A DNA stretch of 64,000 nucleotides from an uncultured Paracoccaceae bacterium (GCA_943788135.1 CALSPC010000007.1:248001-312000); one strand, 5' to 3'; shown: positions 36,948 through 46,765, counted from the stretch's first letter. The notes: generated by a model not told the origin, from the sequence alone. A program made the numbers and translations.

Positions 36948-38030
36948 ATGAAAACTACTGCACTCCAATCGACTCACGAAGCTCTCGGCGCTAAAATGGT
37001 GCCTTTTGCTGGCTACCTAATGCCGGTTCAATACGAAGGTGTAAATACCGAACATGAAACGGTCAGAAAAGGAGTTGGTGTATTTGATGTGTCACATATG
37101 GGTGAATTTCTTATTGAAGGTCCAAATGCTTTGGCACTTATTCAAAGTATATCTTCTAATGATGCTTCTAAACTCACCATTGGGAAAGCACAATACAGCT
37201 GTTTTCCAAATGATCAAGGGGGAATTGTCGACGATTTAATTATTTATAGAATAAAAGAGCATACCTATTTACTTGTGGTTAACGCTAGTAATATTGAAAA
37301 AGATTGGGACTGGATTGATTCAAAAAACACAATGGGTGCAGAAATGAAAAACATTAGCGATGACTATTCATTATTAGCTGTTCAAGGCCCTAAAGCCATA
37401 GAAGCCATGCAGTCCTTATCGAGTATTGATTTAGCATCTATTCCTTTTTATAATTTTGTGGTTGCTGATTTTGCTGGGTTTGAACATGTTATTATTTCCG
37501 CTACTGGATATACGGGAAGTGGTGGATTTGAAATTTACTGTAAAAATTCAGAAGTAAAACAGGTTTGGGAGGCCATATTCGATGCAGGTGCGCGATTTGA
37601 CATCAAACCCATAGGGTTAGCTGCAAGAGATACCTTAAGATTAGAAATGGGATATTGTTTATATGGAAATGATATTGATGACCACACCTCTCCTATAGAA
37701 GCTGGGTTAGGATGGATCACGAAGTTTTCTAAGCCCTTTACAAATTCTGAAGCCCTTCAAATTGAAAAACAAGAAGGTTCTAAGCGCCGTCTAGTTGGTT
37801 TTGAATTACTGGAACGTGGCATCCCCCGCAAAGACTACACCATTGAAGACATCAACGGAAACAAAATAGGGACTGTTACTTCTGGAACGATGGCGCCTTC
37901 ATTAGGGAAAGGTATTGGAATGGGCTATGTATTAGTTAGCCACTCAGCTGTTGGAAGTGAAATTCGTATTGCCATTAGAAAACAAAAAGTTGCTGCCAAA
38001 GTCGTAAAACCTCCCTTTTACAAAATATAA
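36948..38030 (+). CDS. gcvT: Aminomethyltransferase (glycine cleavage T-protein)
   Basis: The 360-residue T-protein moves the methylene group from the H-protein lipoyl arm to tetrahydrofolate. Family blocks are [36 protein letters not shown], the catalytic-loop [12 protein letters not shown] (about residue 187), and [16 protein letters not shown] choose the ATG at 36948, since an upstream TTG two codons earlier has no support. gcvH and gcvP are not in the window. Its work complements glyA at 30461. Confidence 0.95.
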   Translation: MKTTALQSTHEALGAKMVPFAGYLMPVQYEGVNTEHETVRKGVGVFDVSHMGEFLIEGPNALALIQSISSNDASKLTIGKAQYSCFPNDQGGIVDDLIIYRIKEHTYLLVVNASNIEKDWDWIDSKNTMGAEMKNISDDYSLLAVQGPKAIEAMQSLSSIDLASIPFYNFVVADFAGFEHVIISATGYTGSGGFEIYCKNSEVKQVWEAIFDAGARFDIKPIGLAARDTLRLEMGYCLYGNDIDDHTSPIEAGLGWITKFSKPFTNSEALQIEKQEGSKRRLVGFELLERGIPRKDYTIEDINGNKIGTVTSGTMAPSLGKGIGMGYVLVSHSAVGSEIRIAIRKQKVAAKVVKPPFYKI

Positions 38031-38043
38031 CAACCGATCTATT

Positions 38044-38871
38044 ATGGCATTATTACAAAAACATCGCATTCTCATTTTAGGGGTCAGTGGTTTTTTGGGT
38101 AATGCTATCTATAAAGAACTCTGCCCCTATTATAGTACTTTTGGAACATATCGGACACCTCTTTTAGCATTTGAAAATAACAAACAGTTTTATCAGTATG
38201 ATTTTGAAGAAGATGATATTTTTGAAATTCTAGATGCTGTAAAACCAACACTCATTATTTCAGCGTTAAGAGGAGATTTTTCAGCACAATTAACAGCTCA
38301 CAAACATCTTTTTGAGTATATCTCGTTGAAGAAAAAATGTAAAATGGTGTTTCTATCTTCTGCCAATGTATTTGATGCTTACAGTAAATACCCCAGTTAT
38401 GAAAATGATACCACACTAAGTAATAGTATATATGGACATTTTAAAATTAGACTTGAGCAGTTGTTTTTAAAATTGCCAAGTAAAAAAATTGCTATATTAC
38501 GATTACCAATGGTGTTTGGAGCACAATCACCTCGAGTAAATGAACTTAAATTACATCTTGAACTCGATGCCCCTATTGAGCTTTTCCCTAATCTTATAAT
38601 GAATGTTATTTCCGACCAAAAGGTAACCCAACAATTACACTATATTATCAACAGAAACAAATATGGTATTTTTCATGTTGGAAGTAAAGACTTGGTACAT
38701 CATGATGACTTCATTAAAGATTTGGTATCAAAAATTAGCGCTAAAAACCCCAAATTTAAACTAGTTTATACTACAAATGATGAACGGTATTTAGCGGTAT
38801 TGCCAAAAGAGAATAAACTTCCAAAACACCTTCAAATGTATAGTTTAGAGTTGTTAGACAATATGTTTTAA
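38044..38871 (+). CDS. Sugar-nucleotide-binding / NAD-dependent epimerase family protein
   Basis: The 275-residue protein has an extended-SDR Rossmann start ILGVSGFLGNAIY near residues 11-23, a block MVFLSSANVFDAY at about 100 and IYGHFKIRLEQ (a YxxxK equivalent, Tyr 131 and Lys 135) as in RmlD-type dTDP-sugar reductases. It is a little short and the C-terminal substrate domain is divergent. Substrate unknown. It follows gcvT by 13 bases and may share its transcript. Confidence 0.75.
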   Translation: MALLQKHRILILGVSGFLGNAIYKELCPYYSTFGTYRTPLLAFENNKQFYQYDFEEDDIFEILDAVKPTLIISALRGDFSAQLTAHKHLFEYISLKKKCKMVFLSSANVFDAYSKYPSYENDTTLSNSIYGHFKIRLEQLFLKLPSKKIAILRLPMVFGAQSPRVNELKLHLELDAPIELFPNLIMNVISDQKVTQQLHYIINRNKYGIFHVGSKDLVHHDDFIKDLVSKISAKNPKFKLVYTTNDERYLAVLPKENKLPKHLQMYSLELLDNMF

Positions 38872-38949
38872 TGTTTTATATTGAATTATACTTGTTTTTT
38901 GTTTTAGCATTTTTATTTTTGTTAAACATTAGTTAGAATATTAGAATTT

Positions 38950-39660
38950 ATGGGAAGAGCATTTGAATTTCGTAAGGCAAGAAAAATGAAACGTTGGTCA
39001 GCAATGAGCAAGGCTTTCACGCGAATTGGAAAAGACATCGTCATGGCGGTCAAAGAAGGAGGACCTGATCCTGATACTAATTCTCGATTACGAGCAGTGA
39101 TTCAAAATGGTAAGGCCGTAAACATGCCTAAAGACAATATAGAACGTGCTATTAAACGTGCGAGTGACAAAAGTCAGGGTGATTATAAACAAGTGCTGTT
39201 TGAAGGTTATGCCCCTCATGGCATTGCGGTTCTAGTTGAAACGGCGACAGACAATAATACTCGAACGGTTGCAAATGTGAGAAGTTTTTTTAATAAATGT
39301 AATGGCAGTTTGGGCACATCGGGATCTGTTGTGTTTATGTTTGACCACAGTTGTAATTTTAGAATTAATGCAGAAGGTTTAGATGTTGAAGATATTGAAC
39401 TAGAATTTATTGATTTTGGAGCTGAAGAAGTTTTTGCAGATGAGGATGGAATATTGATATATGCACCGTTTGAAAGTTTTGGTGCGATTCAAGCCGCTTT
39501 GGAAGACCGAAATATTGAAATTCTATCTTCAGGATTTGAACGCATTCCTCAGGTTACAAAACCATTAACCGAGGAGCAAGTCGCCGATGTTGAGAAATTA
39601 CTTGAAAAATTAGAAGAGGATGATGACGTGCAAAACGTTTATCACACCATGCAAGAATAA
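38950..39660 (+). CDS. YebC/PmpR family protein
   Basis: The 236-residue protein matches the YebC family over its whole length: GRAFEFRKARKMKRW and FTRIGKDIVMAVKEGGPDP at the N-terminus, NMPKDNIERAIKRAS at about 57 and LFEGYAPHGIAVLVE at about 80. Family members act as DNA-binding regulators in some bacteria and, in others, as factors that ease ribosome stalling at proline runs. Three-domain architecture appears complete. Its stop abuts the convergent acyltransferase gene. Confidence 0.93.
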   Translation: MGRAFEFRKARKMKRWSAMSKAFTRIGKDIVMAVKEGGPDPDTNSRLRAVIQNGKAVNMPKDNIERAIKRASDKSQGDYKQVLFEGYAPHGIAVLVETATDNNTRTVANVRSFFNKCNGSLGTSGSVVFMFDHSCNFRINAEGLDVEDIELEFIDFGAEEVFADEDGILIYAPFESFGAIQAALEDRNIEILSSGFERIPQVTKPLTEEQVADVEKLLEKLEEDDDVQNVYHTMQE

Positions 39661-40203
39661 TTAAGAATACGCTGGAATTTTCCCTTTAACTCCATCAAAA
39701 AACGCACGCATAAATTTAAAATCGGCTTCAACATCGTCCGTTGGATAAAAGGGGTCAGAAAATCGATTTACTTTATTTTCAAAATCAAAAGACAACATAA
39801 TTATGGGAACATTTGCTGTTTTGGCAATGTAATAAAAGCCTGTTTTCCACTGTGTTACTTTTTTACGAGTGCCTTCGGGTGCCAACAACATTCGGAACTC
39901 TGTTCTGTTTTCAAATAAACGTGCAATAGCATCAACTTGTTTTTCATTTGCATTACGATGAACCGGAGCGCCACCTAATGCTCTAAAAAACCATCCCGTC
40001 AAAGGGTTAAATAGTATTTTTTTGCCGACAAAATTAGCTTGTAACTTTAACATCGACCTCAAGAATACCCCAATATAAAAATCATGCCAACTGGTGTGGG
40101 GCGCTGCTATAAGTACTGCTTTTTTTGCAGAACCAAAGTCGTTGAAACCTTTTACTTTCCACCCTAACAAGCGTTGGTATATAAATTTTGAAATTCTATG
40201 CAT
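39661..40203 (-). CDS. PlsC-like 1-acylglycerol-3-phosphate acyltransferase
   Basis: The 180-residue protein has the acyltransferase H-x4-D motif as PHTSWHDFYIG near residue 36 and the second motif LLAPEGTRKKVTQWKTGFY near 110. It is shorter than typical PlsC (about 240) because it lacks much of the N-terminal membrane part. It would acylate lysophosphatidic acid or a related lipid at the inner membrane. It is the last gene of the minus-strand group kdsB, CAT-like, kdnB, plsC-like, two bases after kdnB, which hints at an envelope lipid role. Confidence 0.85.
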   Translation of the reverse strand: MHRISKFIYQRLLGWKVKGFNDFGSAKKAVLIAAPHTSWHDFYIGVFLRSMLKLQANFVGKKILFNPLTGWFFRALGGAPVHRNANEKQVDAIARLFENRTEFRMLLAPEGTRKKVTQWKTGFYYIAKTANVPIIMLSFDFENKVNRFSDPFYPTDDVEADFKFMRAFFDGVKGKIPAYS

Positions 40204-40205
40204 GT

Positions 40206-41291
40206 TTACATTTTAGAGTAGAGGTCTTTTAATACGGACCTTGTAATTGTACGCTTCCAGTCTTTTCCTATAGCATTCTCCCATAAAGGTTCCAAACTTA
40301 AGGCCACATCAATCATCACATCAAATTGGTTGTCTGTGAGATGTGCACAAATTCCTTTTGGTATTGAAATATTATGTTTTGCTGTCATTTGTTTGAACAA
40401 CTTCACTCCTTCTGGATAAAAGGCTTCTAGATGGTCAAAGACAATACAATTTCCAATGCCATGTTTTGTACCCAACAAAAAAGACAGCCCATAACTCATC
40501 GCATGTGCTACCCCGACTTGAGAATACGCAATGCTCATTCCGCCGTGCCATGAGGCCATCATAAGTTTATCTTGGCTCTCACTAGGCGATAATGAGCCTA
40601 AGAACACTTCTTTACAAAGTTCTAAAGCTGTTTCTCCGTATGTTTTACTAAAAGCGTTAAGATAACTTCCTGTGAGAGATTCAACACAGTGAATATAACA
40701 ATCCATAGCTGTATAAAACCATTGTTCTTTGGGGACTCCTTCGGTAAGTTCTGGATCGAGAATAACTTGATCAAATGGCGTGAAATCACTATTAATTCCT
40801 AATTTTAGAGTGGGCCCTGTTAAAATAGTTGTTCGAGAAACTTCGGCGCCTGTTCCTGAAATTGTAGGAATTCCTACATGATAAATACCTTTCTGTTTGA
40901 TTAAATCCCAGCCTTGATAGTCTTGACTAAGACCATTGTTTGTTAACATCAATGCTACTGCTTTGGCTAGATCTAACAGAGAACCTCCACCAATTCCAAT
41001 AATTCCTGATGGTAAAATACTTGACCCTAAAATGATATTTTCAACTAAACTATCTACTTGAGTTGTTTTTGGTTCTTCTTCGGAAGAAATAAAAATAATT
41101 TGATCGTTATATAGCAGAGGAATCTTGGCAAGTAATGAAGCGTTATTTTCAAAAACATCATCTACCAAAAATATGAACGGCGCTCGTTCGTTAAGGCGCA
41201 TTGGCGCAATAATTTCTCCGAGTTGGGTGAAACTACCACGTCCAAAAACAACTTTGGAGACCATTGGAAAATTTTTAAAACTCATACTCAT
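40206..41291 (-). CDS. kdnB: 3-deoxy-alpha-D-manno-octulosonate 8-oxidase (KdnB-like)
   Basis: The 361-residue protein is an iron-dependent alcohol dehydrogenase family member and closely resembles Shewanella KdnB as I know it: SFKNFPMVSKVVFGRGSF at the start, GIGGGSLLDLAKAVALMLTN near 97, GIPTISGTGAEVSRT near 140, and WFYTAMDCYIHCVESLTGS near 187, with Asp and His metal ligands there and in the later GTKHGIGNC. KdnB oxidises Kdo at C8 so that KdnA can aminate it, giving Kdo8N. A KdnA-like gene lies at 56966. A plain alcohol dehydrogenase cannot be excluded from sequence. Confidence 0.85.
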   Translation of the reverse strand: MSMSFKNFPMVSKVVFGRGSFTQLGEIIAPMRLNERAPFIFLVDDVFENNASLLAKIPLLYNDQIIFISSEEEPKTTQVDSLVENIILGSSILPSGIIGIGGGSLLDLAKAVALMLTNNGLSQDYQGWDLIKQKGIYHVGIPTISGTGAEVSRTTILTGPTLKLGINSDFTPFDQVILDPELTEGVPKEQWFYTAMDCYIHCVESLTGSYLNAFSKTYGETALELCKEVFLGSLSPSESQDKLMMASWHGGMSIAYSQVGVAHAMSYGLSFLLGTKHGIGNCIVFDHLEAFYPEGVKLFKQMTAKHNISIPKGICAHLTDNQFDVMIDVALSLEPLWENAIGKDWKRTITRSVLKDLYSKM

Positions 41292-41316
41292 AACTAACTA
41301 CTATAGGTCCATAAAA

Positions 41317-41937
41317 TTATGGACGGTTTAAATTTTCTTGAAATATTTCTGCAAAACGTCCGATATGATACCCATCAATCAAGGCGTGGTTTGCGCTAAT
41401 CCCTACATTCATCAATAAACGCTCACCATCTTTATATGTTTTGCTGTAGGCAAATTTTGGCACCGAATCTTTAGCACCCGAAAAAGGTTCTTTTTGGGAG
41501 GTAAAACTAAACCACGGTAATGCTGAACAATGGATACAATCTAATCCGTTCACAGGAGGATACAGTTTTGTTGATGTAGAAATGCGATGTTTTTCGTTTT
41601 CGAAATTGGTGTTAAAATCTTCGAAATTTTCTGTGTAATGAATAAAACTAAACCCAAAAGTATTATCGGCTCTTAAAAGCGTAGCTGATGCATTGATAAC
41701 ATCATATTCAAAGATTTCGTTGTCTATAATTCTATATTTAAAATTATCTACCGCATTAATTGCTTTCATACAGTCGTGGAGATAGCATGCAAAAAAACTA
41801 TGCGCACCGTCCTTCGCCCGTTTATAAGCTTTACTAACGTCAAAGGGAATAGTTACTGCAAAGTACGGATCTGCTAACGCATTAAAATGGTTGAAATGGT
41901 GTTTTCGATTCCAGCTGTCTAAATCTATCTTCTTCAA
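41317..41937 (-). CDS. Chloramphenicol-acetyltransferase-like acyltransferase
   Basis: The 206-residue protein has the CAT fold: DSWNRKHHFNHFNALADPYF at the start, SFFACYLHDCMKAIN near 47, and the catalytic HALIDGYH (H-x3-DG) near residue 190. CAT-fold enzymes transfer acetyl from acetyl-CoA to alcohols; many family members of this size have no role in chloramphenicol resistance. It lies 13 bases after kdsB and 25 before kdnB on the same strand, so a sugar or lipid substrate of the outer membrane is possible, but this is inference from position only. Confidence 0.85.
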   Translation of the reverse strand: MKKIDLDSWNRKHHFNHFNALADPYFAVTIPFDVSKAYKRAKDGAHSFFACYLHDCMKAINAVDNFKYRIIDNEIFEYDVINASATLLRADNTFGFSFIHYTENFEDFNTNFENEKHRISTSTKLYPPVNGLDCIHCSALPWFSFTSQKEPFSGAKDSVPKFAYSKTYKDGERLLMNVGISANHALIDGYHIGRFAEIFQENLNRP

Positions 41938-41950
41938 TTTACGAATTCAA

Positions 41951-42685
41951 TTAATTGTTTTTCCATAAATGCTTGGCGCGTTCTAAATCTTCAGGAGTAT
42001 CAATTTCTATGCCTTGAACATCTGTTTCTACCATTTTTATTTTTTTTCCAAACTCCAAATAACGTATACATTCAATTTTTTCTGAAGCTTCTAACATTTG
42101 CATTGGCAGTTGTGTGAAATCAAGCAAAGCCTTTTTTCTGAATGCATAAATTCCTTTATGCTTAAAATACTTAGTTTCTATTGATTTGTCTCTATGAAAA
42201 GGTATCGGACTTCTTGAAAAATACAATGCAAAATTGCGTTGATCAACAATCACCTTCACCGAATTAGGGTTTTGAATTTCATCTGCATCTGTAATGTGAA
42301 CCATTAGAGAAGCGAGGTCAATTTCTTCATTAGGATCGTCTTCAAAAACACTTAAAACTTTTTGTAAACTTAAGCGTTCTGTAAACGGCTCATCGCCTTG
42401 AACATTAACTACAATATCGCAATCCACCTTGTGTACGGCTTCCGCAATTCGATCACTCCCCGACTCATGCACCTTTTGACTCATTATAACATTGCCACCA
42501 TGATTTTTAATTTCATCTGAAATAATCTCGCTATCTGTCACTACATAAACAGCACTAAATAAATTCGTTTCGACCGTAGCCTCGTAAGTTCTGAGAATGA
42601 CACTTTTACCTCCAAGGTCTTGCATCAATTTTCCAGGAAAACGAGAAGCACTGTAACGCGCGGGAATCATTGCTATTATTTTCAT
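41951..42685 (-). CDS. kdsB: 3-deoxy-manno-octulosonate cytidylyltransferase
   Basis: The 244-residue enzyme activates Kdo (or Kdo8N) with CTP. Signature blocks: [16 protein letters not shown] at the start (nucleotide binding), VNVQGDEPF near residue 93, and [16 protein letters not shown] near 170. Length is normal. In Shewanella, a KdsB variant next to kdnA/kdnB prefers Kdo8N; proximity to kdnB here suggests the same, but the specificity residues are not known to me. First gene of a tight four-gene group. Confidence 0.95.
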   Translation of the reverse strand: MKIIAMIPARYSASRFPGKLMQDLGGKSVILRTYEATVETNLFSAVYVVTDSEIISDEIKNHGGNVIMSQKVHESGSDRIAEAVHKVDCDIVVNVQGDEPFTERLSLQKVLSVFEDDPNEEIDLASLMVHITDADEIQNPNSVKVIVDQRNFALYFSRSPIPFHRDKSIETKYFKHKGIYAFRKKALLDFTQLPMQMLEASEKIECIRYLEFGKKIKMVETDVQGIEIDTPEDLERAKHLWKNN

Positions 42686-42756
42686 TTGATTTTAAATTTA
42701 TCGAATCTCAAAAATACAATTTTTTTGATTAAATCAGAGAGTGAAATCAATATTGC

Positions 42757-44181
42757 TTAGGCTTCAAAATATTCGTCTTTAAAGCCTATTAGAAATAATT
42801 TTTCTTTAGCACGTGTCATTGCTGTATAGAGCCATCTCAAATAATCACGATCGATCCCATTTGGCAAATACGGTTGTTCGACAAATACGGTATTCCATTG
42901 CCCTCCTTGAGATTTATGGCAGGTAATGGCATATGAAAATTTTACCTGAAGGGAATTGAGATGTTTACTCTTTTTAACGCCCAAAAACTTTTTATATGAA
43001 GAGGGCTCATCCTCAAAATCTTTTAAAATTTCTTGATATAATTTATTGGAGTCTTCATAGGGTAACGACGGCGTTTCAAGTTTGAGTGTATCTAACATTA
43101 AAACGGTTTCAAATGGGCGCATTTTAGGGTAATCAACCATTCTAATTTTGACTTCTGCAAAACGAAAACCATACAATTCTTTGATACTAAATATTTCAAG
43201 AACTTCAATAATATCGCCGTTGGCTATAAATCCAGCTTCGCTTGTTGGTTTTAACCAGAAGTAATTATTTTTAACAATCATTAAAAAATCGCCAGCCGTC
43301 AACTCATTTTCATTAAATAAAATACGGGAACGAATTTGCTCGTTGTAAAGATTTGCACGCTTATTGGAACGCACAATAAGAGCTGTTTCTTCGTTACCTA
43401 AATTACTGTAAGCATCGTTAATAGCATCTAAAATTTCATAACCATCATTTAAACGAACAATATCTTTGAACCCTTTAAGGTTAAACTCAAAAGACTCAAA
43501 AAACGAATTTGAAATGGCCTCTCTTAAATGTGTGGCATTAAACAAAATTCCCGAATCTTCGCCTTGACGCACTACTTCATCTAACTCTAAACGAATGACT
43601 TCTTTGTTATAATTGAGTTCTAAATTAGATTCGTTTAACGCGGGACTCAAATCAAGTTTAACTGGTGGCAACTGAGCGGTATCGCCTATCAGTAACAATT
43701 TACATTGAAATCCCGAATATACATACTGAATCAAATCATCCAAGAGCGCACCACTTCCAAACAATTTGGCTTGATTGGATAGATCAGAGATCATAGAGGC
43801 TTCATCAACAATAAAAAGGGTTTTTTTATGTTTATTTGGCGCTAATACAAACGACATTTTACCGTTTTTTTCAGCTCTAGGTGTATAGATTTTCTTGTGA
43901 ATTGTAAAGGCTTCTTTTTGTGAATAATTGCTAATCACTTTTGCGGCTCGCCCAGTAGGTGCCAATAATACAGCACTTTTTTCAACTTTCCATAAATTTT
44001 TAACAAGGACACCTATAATTGTTGTTTTGCCAGTACCTGCGTACCCTTTTAATACAAAAAGTTCATTGGCAACCTTACTAAAAATAAAGTTCGAAAGCTG
44101 CTGTAGACCAATGTTTTGTTTAGCTGTTGGAGTAAAAGGAAAACTCGTTTTTAAAAGGCTGTAAAAGGCATTTGTATCCAT
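42757..44181 (-). CDS. ATP-dependent RecD-like helicase
   Basis: The 474-residue protein is an SF1B helicase of the RecD2/Pif1-like group. Motifs: Walker A LKGYAGTGKTT near residue 43, VLLAPTGRAAKVI near 74, FIVDEASMIS (Walker B) near 124, LLIGDTAQLPP near 160, and the C-terminal YAITCHKSQGGQW and LYTAMTRAKEKLFL. It lacks the N-terminal RecD2 extension. I choose the ATG at 44181 over a TTG five codons earlier. It unwinds DNA 5'-3'; the exact repair role is unknown. Confidence 0.87.
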   Translation of the reverse strand: MDTNAFYSLLKTSFPFTPTAKQNIGLQQLSNFIFSKVANELFVLKGYAGTGKTTIIGVLVKNLWKVEKSAVLLAPTGRAAKVISNYSQKEAFTIHKKIYTPRAEKNGKMSFVLAPNKHKKTLFIVDEASMISDLSNQAKLFGSGALLDDLIQYVYSGFQCKLLLIGDTAQLPPVKLDLSPALNESNLELNYNKEVIRLELDEVVRQGEDSGILFNATHLREAISNSFFESFEFNLKGFKDIVRLNDGYEILDAINDAYSNLGNEETALIVRSNKRANLYNEQIRSRILFNENELTAGDFLMIVKNNYFWLKPTSEAGFIANGDIIEVLEIFSIKELYGFRFAEVKIRMVDYPKMRPFETVLMLDTLKLETPSLPYEDSNKLYQEILKDFEDEPSSYKKFLGVKKSKHLNSLQVKFSYAITCHKSQGGQWNTVFVEQPYLPNGIDRDYLRWLYTAMTRAKEKLFLIGFKDEYFEA

Positions 44182-44263
44182 TGGTTTTTGTAGCAAAAAA
44201 ATATTTATTCAAATATAGAAATGATTTTTTGTAACATTCACTTTATTGAATAAAAAAAAAGTG

Positions 44264-44271
44264 TAGATTTG
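44264..44271 (+). promoter_or_regulatory. -7 element TAGATTTG
   Basis: TAGATTTG fits TAnnTTTG, 22 bases before the ATG at 44294. A TTG at 44246-44248 is at spacing 15, slightly short of the usual 17-23. Confidence 0.4.
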
Positions 44272-44293
44272 TCTAATAACAATATATACACCT

Positions 44294-45028
44294 ATGACAA
44301 TTTTTATATTAATCCTTGCCGTAATTTTAATGACCGTTGGAATTGTTTATCTAATTGATAAATATGTTCCAAAAAAATATAAACCTTTTATACTTGTTGG
44401 GCTTTGGACTCTCATCATATATTTAGGCTATATTACATTTATGTCAATTTATGGCGAAATTCAATTTAATCAATTAAAGGAGAAGCGCTACAAAGTAGTC
44501 ATCGAAAACCTAAAAGACATTAGAGATTCTGAATTAGCGCACAGAACTGTAACTGGACAGTTTGAAGGCAATTGGGATAGTTTAGTTAAATTTATTGAAA
44601 CTGAAAAATTTACAATTACTCAGCGTCGAGATTCAACAGTTATTGACAAAGAGTTAACTCGTATCTATGGCGTTGATACGACTAAAGACATCGTTATTAT
44701 TGATACGCTTGGTTTTGTTCCTGTAAAAGACTCTTTATTTGGAGCTGATCCTCGTTACAAAACCATGATGTATATTCCAACCCTAAACGATGGTCAAAAA
44801 TTTGACCTCAAAGCTGGGGTATTAGAACAGAATGGAGTTAATATTCCAGTATTTGAAGCTTCTGTTTCTAAAAAGATACTCTTATTTGACCAAGACGAAA
44901 ACTTAGTTGATCTTGAATCAGAGGTTAAATCAGTTGAAGGTGTAAATGGACCCACTCTAAAAGTAGGGTCTATGGATGAAGTAAATACAAATGGAAACTG
45001 GCCAAAAAATTATTCTAAAGACCAATAA
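44294..45028 (+). CDS. Membrane-anchored hypothetical protein
   Basis: The 244-residue protein has two N-terminal membrane helices (about residues 2-22 and 31-53) and then a hydrophilic domain of about 190 residues without recognisable motif, facing either the cytoplasm or periplasm. The order 44294, DUF3822, rsmD is a familiar flavobacterial cluster, but no function follows from it. It overlaps the DUF3822 gene by 38 bases in another frame. Confidence 0.7.
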   Translation: MTIFILILAVILMTVGIVYLIDKYVPKKYKPFILVGLWTLIIYLGYITFMSIYGEIQFNQLKEKRYKVVIENLKDIRDSELAHRTVTGQFEGNWDSLVKFIETEKFTITQRRDSTVIDKELTRIYGVDTTKDIVIIDTLGFVPVKDSLFGADPRYKTMMYIPTLNDGQKFDLKAGVLEQNGVNIPVFEASVSKKILLFDQDENLVDLESEVKSVEGVNGPTLKVGSMDEVNTNGNWPKNYSKDQ

Positions 45029-45818
45029 CATATCAACTTCTAAATATGAATTGTCCATTCAAGTAAATTTGAGTGGACTTTCTTTTTTTGTTTTAAACTT
45101 GGAAACGGCTGAAGTCGCCTTTTTGAAGGCACTTCAATTTGACAAAAAACAAACGCCAAAAAACCTTTTAGATAAGCTTACCCATAGTTTTAATAGTTTT
45201 GAAGAACTTCAAAATCAATTTTCTAAGGTCACGGTTATTCATGATAATGAATTAGCTACTCTTGTACCTAAAGCATTATTCGATGAAACGAATTTGGTGG
45301 ATTATCTAAAGTTTAATACTAAAATCTTAAAAACAGACTTTATTACATTTGATAATGTACAAATTGCTGATCTAGCAGTAGTCTATGTTCCTTTGGTTAA
45401 TATTAATAATTTTATTTTTGAACGCTTTGGTAGTTTTGAATATAGGCATAGTGCTACAGTTTTGATTAATCGGGTGTTGACTATCGAGAAAAATTCAAAA
45501 TCATTGAAAATGTATATCAATATTGAAACTTCTCATTTTGAAATAATTACAGCTGCAAACAACGCCTTGAAGTTTTACAACCGTTTTGACTATAACACCA
45601 AAGAAGACTTCATATATTATCTCTTGTTTACTGCAGAGCAATTAGAACTCAATCCTGAAGAATTTCCATTAATTTTAATGGGGGCTATCGATGAATCTGA
45701 TGAACGCTATAAAATTGTATATAAATACATAAGAAACGTAAGTATATTATCCTCAGACGCTATGTTATATAGTAACGGTAGTAATTCTAATCATTTCACG
45801 CTTCTAAATAGTTTATAA
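44991..45818 (+). CDS. DUF3822 family protein
   Basis: The 275-residue protein matches DUF3822, a Bacteroidota family with an actin-like/ASKHA-type ATPase shape: KYELSIQVNLSGLSFFVLN at the start, TVIHDNELATLVPKALFDE near 80, and NRFDYNTKEDFIYYLLFTAEQL near 195. Family members sit next to rsmD and coaD in this phylum. The start is inside the preceding gene; its stop shares a base with rsmD (TAATG), so coupling is likely. Confidence 0.85.
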   Translation: METGQKIILKTNNISTSKYELSIQVNLSGLSFFVLNLETAEVAFLKALQFDKKQTPKNLLDKLTHSFNSFEELQNQFSKVTVIHDNELATLVPKALFDETNLVDYLKFNTKILKTDFITFDNVQIADLAVVYVPLVNINNFIFERFGSFEYRHSATVLINRVLTIEKNSKSLKMYINIETSHFEIITAANNALKFYNRFDYNTKEDFIYYLLFTAEQLELNPEEFPLILMGAIDESDERYKIVYKYIRNVSILSSDAMLYSNGSNSNHFTLLNSL

Positions 45819-46354
45819 TGCGCATCATATCAGGAACATTCAAAGCCCGACGTATTCAGGCTCCAAAAAAGTTACCCGTTAGACCAACAACCGACATGGC
45901 CAAAGAAGCCTTGTTTAACATTCTTAACCATCGCTATCATTTTCATGATATTTCGGTTTTAGATTTATTTTCAGGTACGGGGAATATTAGTTATGAATTT
46001 GCTTCGAGAGGTACAGAATCTATAGTGGCTGTGGATCAGAATTTTCAGTGTACTAAATTTATAACTCAAACATCAGAGGGGTTTGACATGCCAATTCAAG
46101 TGATCAAAGCAGAAGTATTTGGGTTTTTAGAAAAAACAAAGCAATCCCAAACAATTATATTTGCCGATCCACCCTATGATCTTGAGCTTGATAAATTTCT
46201 AAAAATCGTTGAACTTGTTTTTCAAAATGAACTTTTAGAAACCGATGGTGTACTGATTATTGAACACTCAAAACAAACAGACTTGTCTTCTGCTCCCCAA
46301 TTTACAGAAGTAAAAGGATATGGTGGTAATCGGTTTAGTTTTTTTGAAAATTAA
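45818..46354 (+). CDS. rsmD: 16S rRNA (guanine(966)-N(2))-methyltransferase
   Basis: The 178-residue RNA methyltransferase begins with the family hallmark MRIISGTFKARRIQAP and RPTTDMAKEALFNIL. SAM binding occurs at VLDLFSGTGNIS near residue 50 and catalysis at FADPPYD near 108. It methylates G966 of 16S rRNA. Length is normal. The end reaches the rnpB 3' end, transcribed from the opposite strand. Confidence 0.93.
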   Translation: MRIISGTFKARRIQAPKKLPVRPTTDMAKEALFNILNHRYHFHDISVLDLFSGTGNISYEFASRGTESIVAVDQNFQCTKFITQTSEGFDMPIQVIKAEVFGFLEKTKQSQTIIFADPPYDLELDKFLKIVELVFQNELLETDGVLIIEHSKQTDLSSAPQFTEVKGYGGNRFSFFEN

Positions 46355-46356
46355 AA

Positions 46357-46662
46357 AAAAGCAGATCTATAAGCCGGATCCTGTATCACAAAACTGCGAC
46401 CCTTATCATTTATCTACGTTTACTGTTACCAGCAAACTTTAGCTGCCTACCCTTCAGCATCGCACGTGACGCGCTCAAACGCTGATATACATGACATTGC
46501 ACCTTATAGAGTTTACCTGGTTTCACTACAGCTTAACCTGTACATTCTTTCTGTTGCACTTTTCCTAGCCTTACGACTGGTGGCCGTTAGCCACTATAAT
46601 TCACTATGGTGTCCGGACTTTCCTCTCCTCGTTAAAACGAACAGCGATAAGGCGATCTGCTT
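46357..46662 (-). ncRNA. rnpB: RNase P RNA (class A)
   Basis: On the minus strand the RNA starts near AAGCAGATCGCC and includes the universal GAGGAAAGTCCGGACACCATAG core (read at 46632-46611; CRI region), ends AAGCCGGATC... and closes with GATCTGCTT pairing to the 5' end, followed by eight T residues. This is the catalytic RNA that trims tRNA 5' ends. The short reading frames seen here on both strands are not genes. Confidence 0.93.
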
Positions 46663-46667
46663 TTCGG

Positions 46668-46675
46668 CAAAAATA
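46668..46675 (-). promoter_or_regulatory. -7 element of rnpB
   Basis: TATTTTTG on the minus strand (46675-46668) fits TAnnTTTG and predicts a start near 46661, matching the RNA's 5' end. No -33 TTG is evident. Confidence 0.5.
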
Positions 46676-46765
46676 CATAAATTGTTAATAACTCCTTTTA
46701 ATTTAAGAGGGTTTAATTTAGGCGTTATTGGATGAATTTTTAAATTTGTTAACTCAAGATTTTTT

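Noticed and set aside
41317-41937. Chloramphenicol resistance gene
   Set aside because: The CAT fold is clear, but sequence and envelope-gene context do not support drug resistance; such homologues are common as general acyltransferases.
46466-46735. 89-residue frame on the plus strand and another on the minus strand over rnpB
   Set aside because: They lie on the RNase P RNA gene, whose conserved core is obvious; the frames have no family features.
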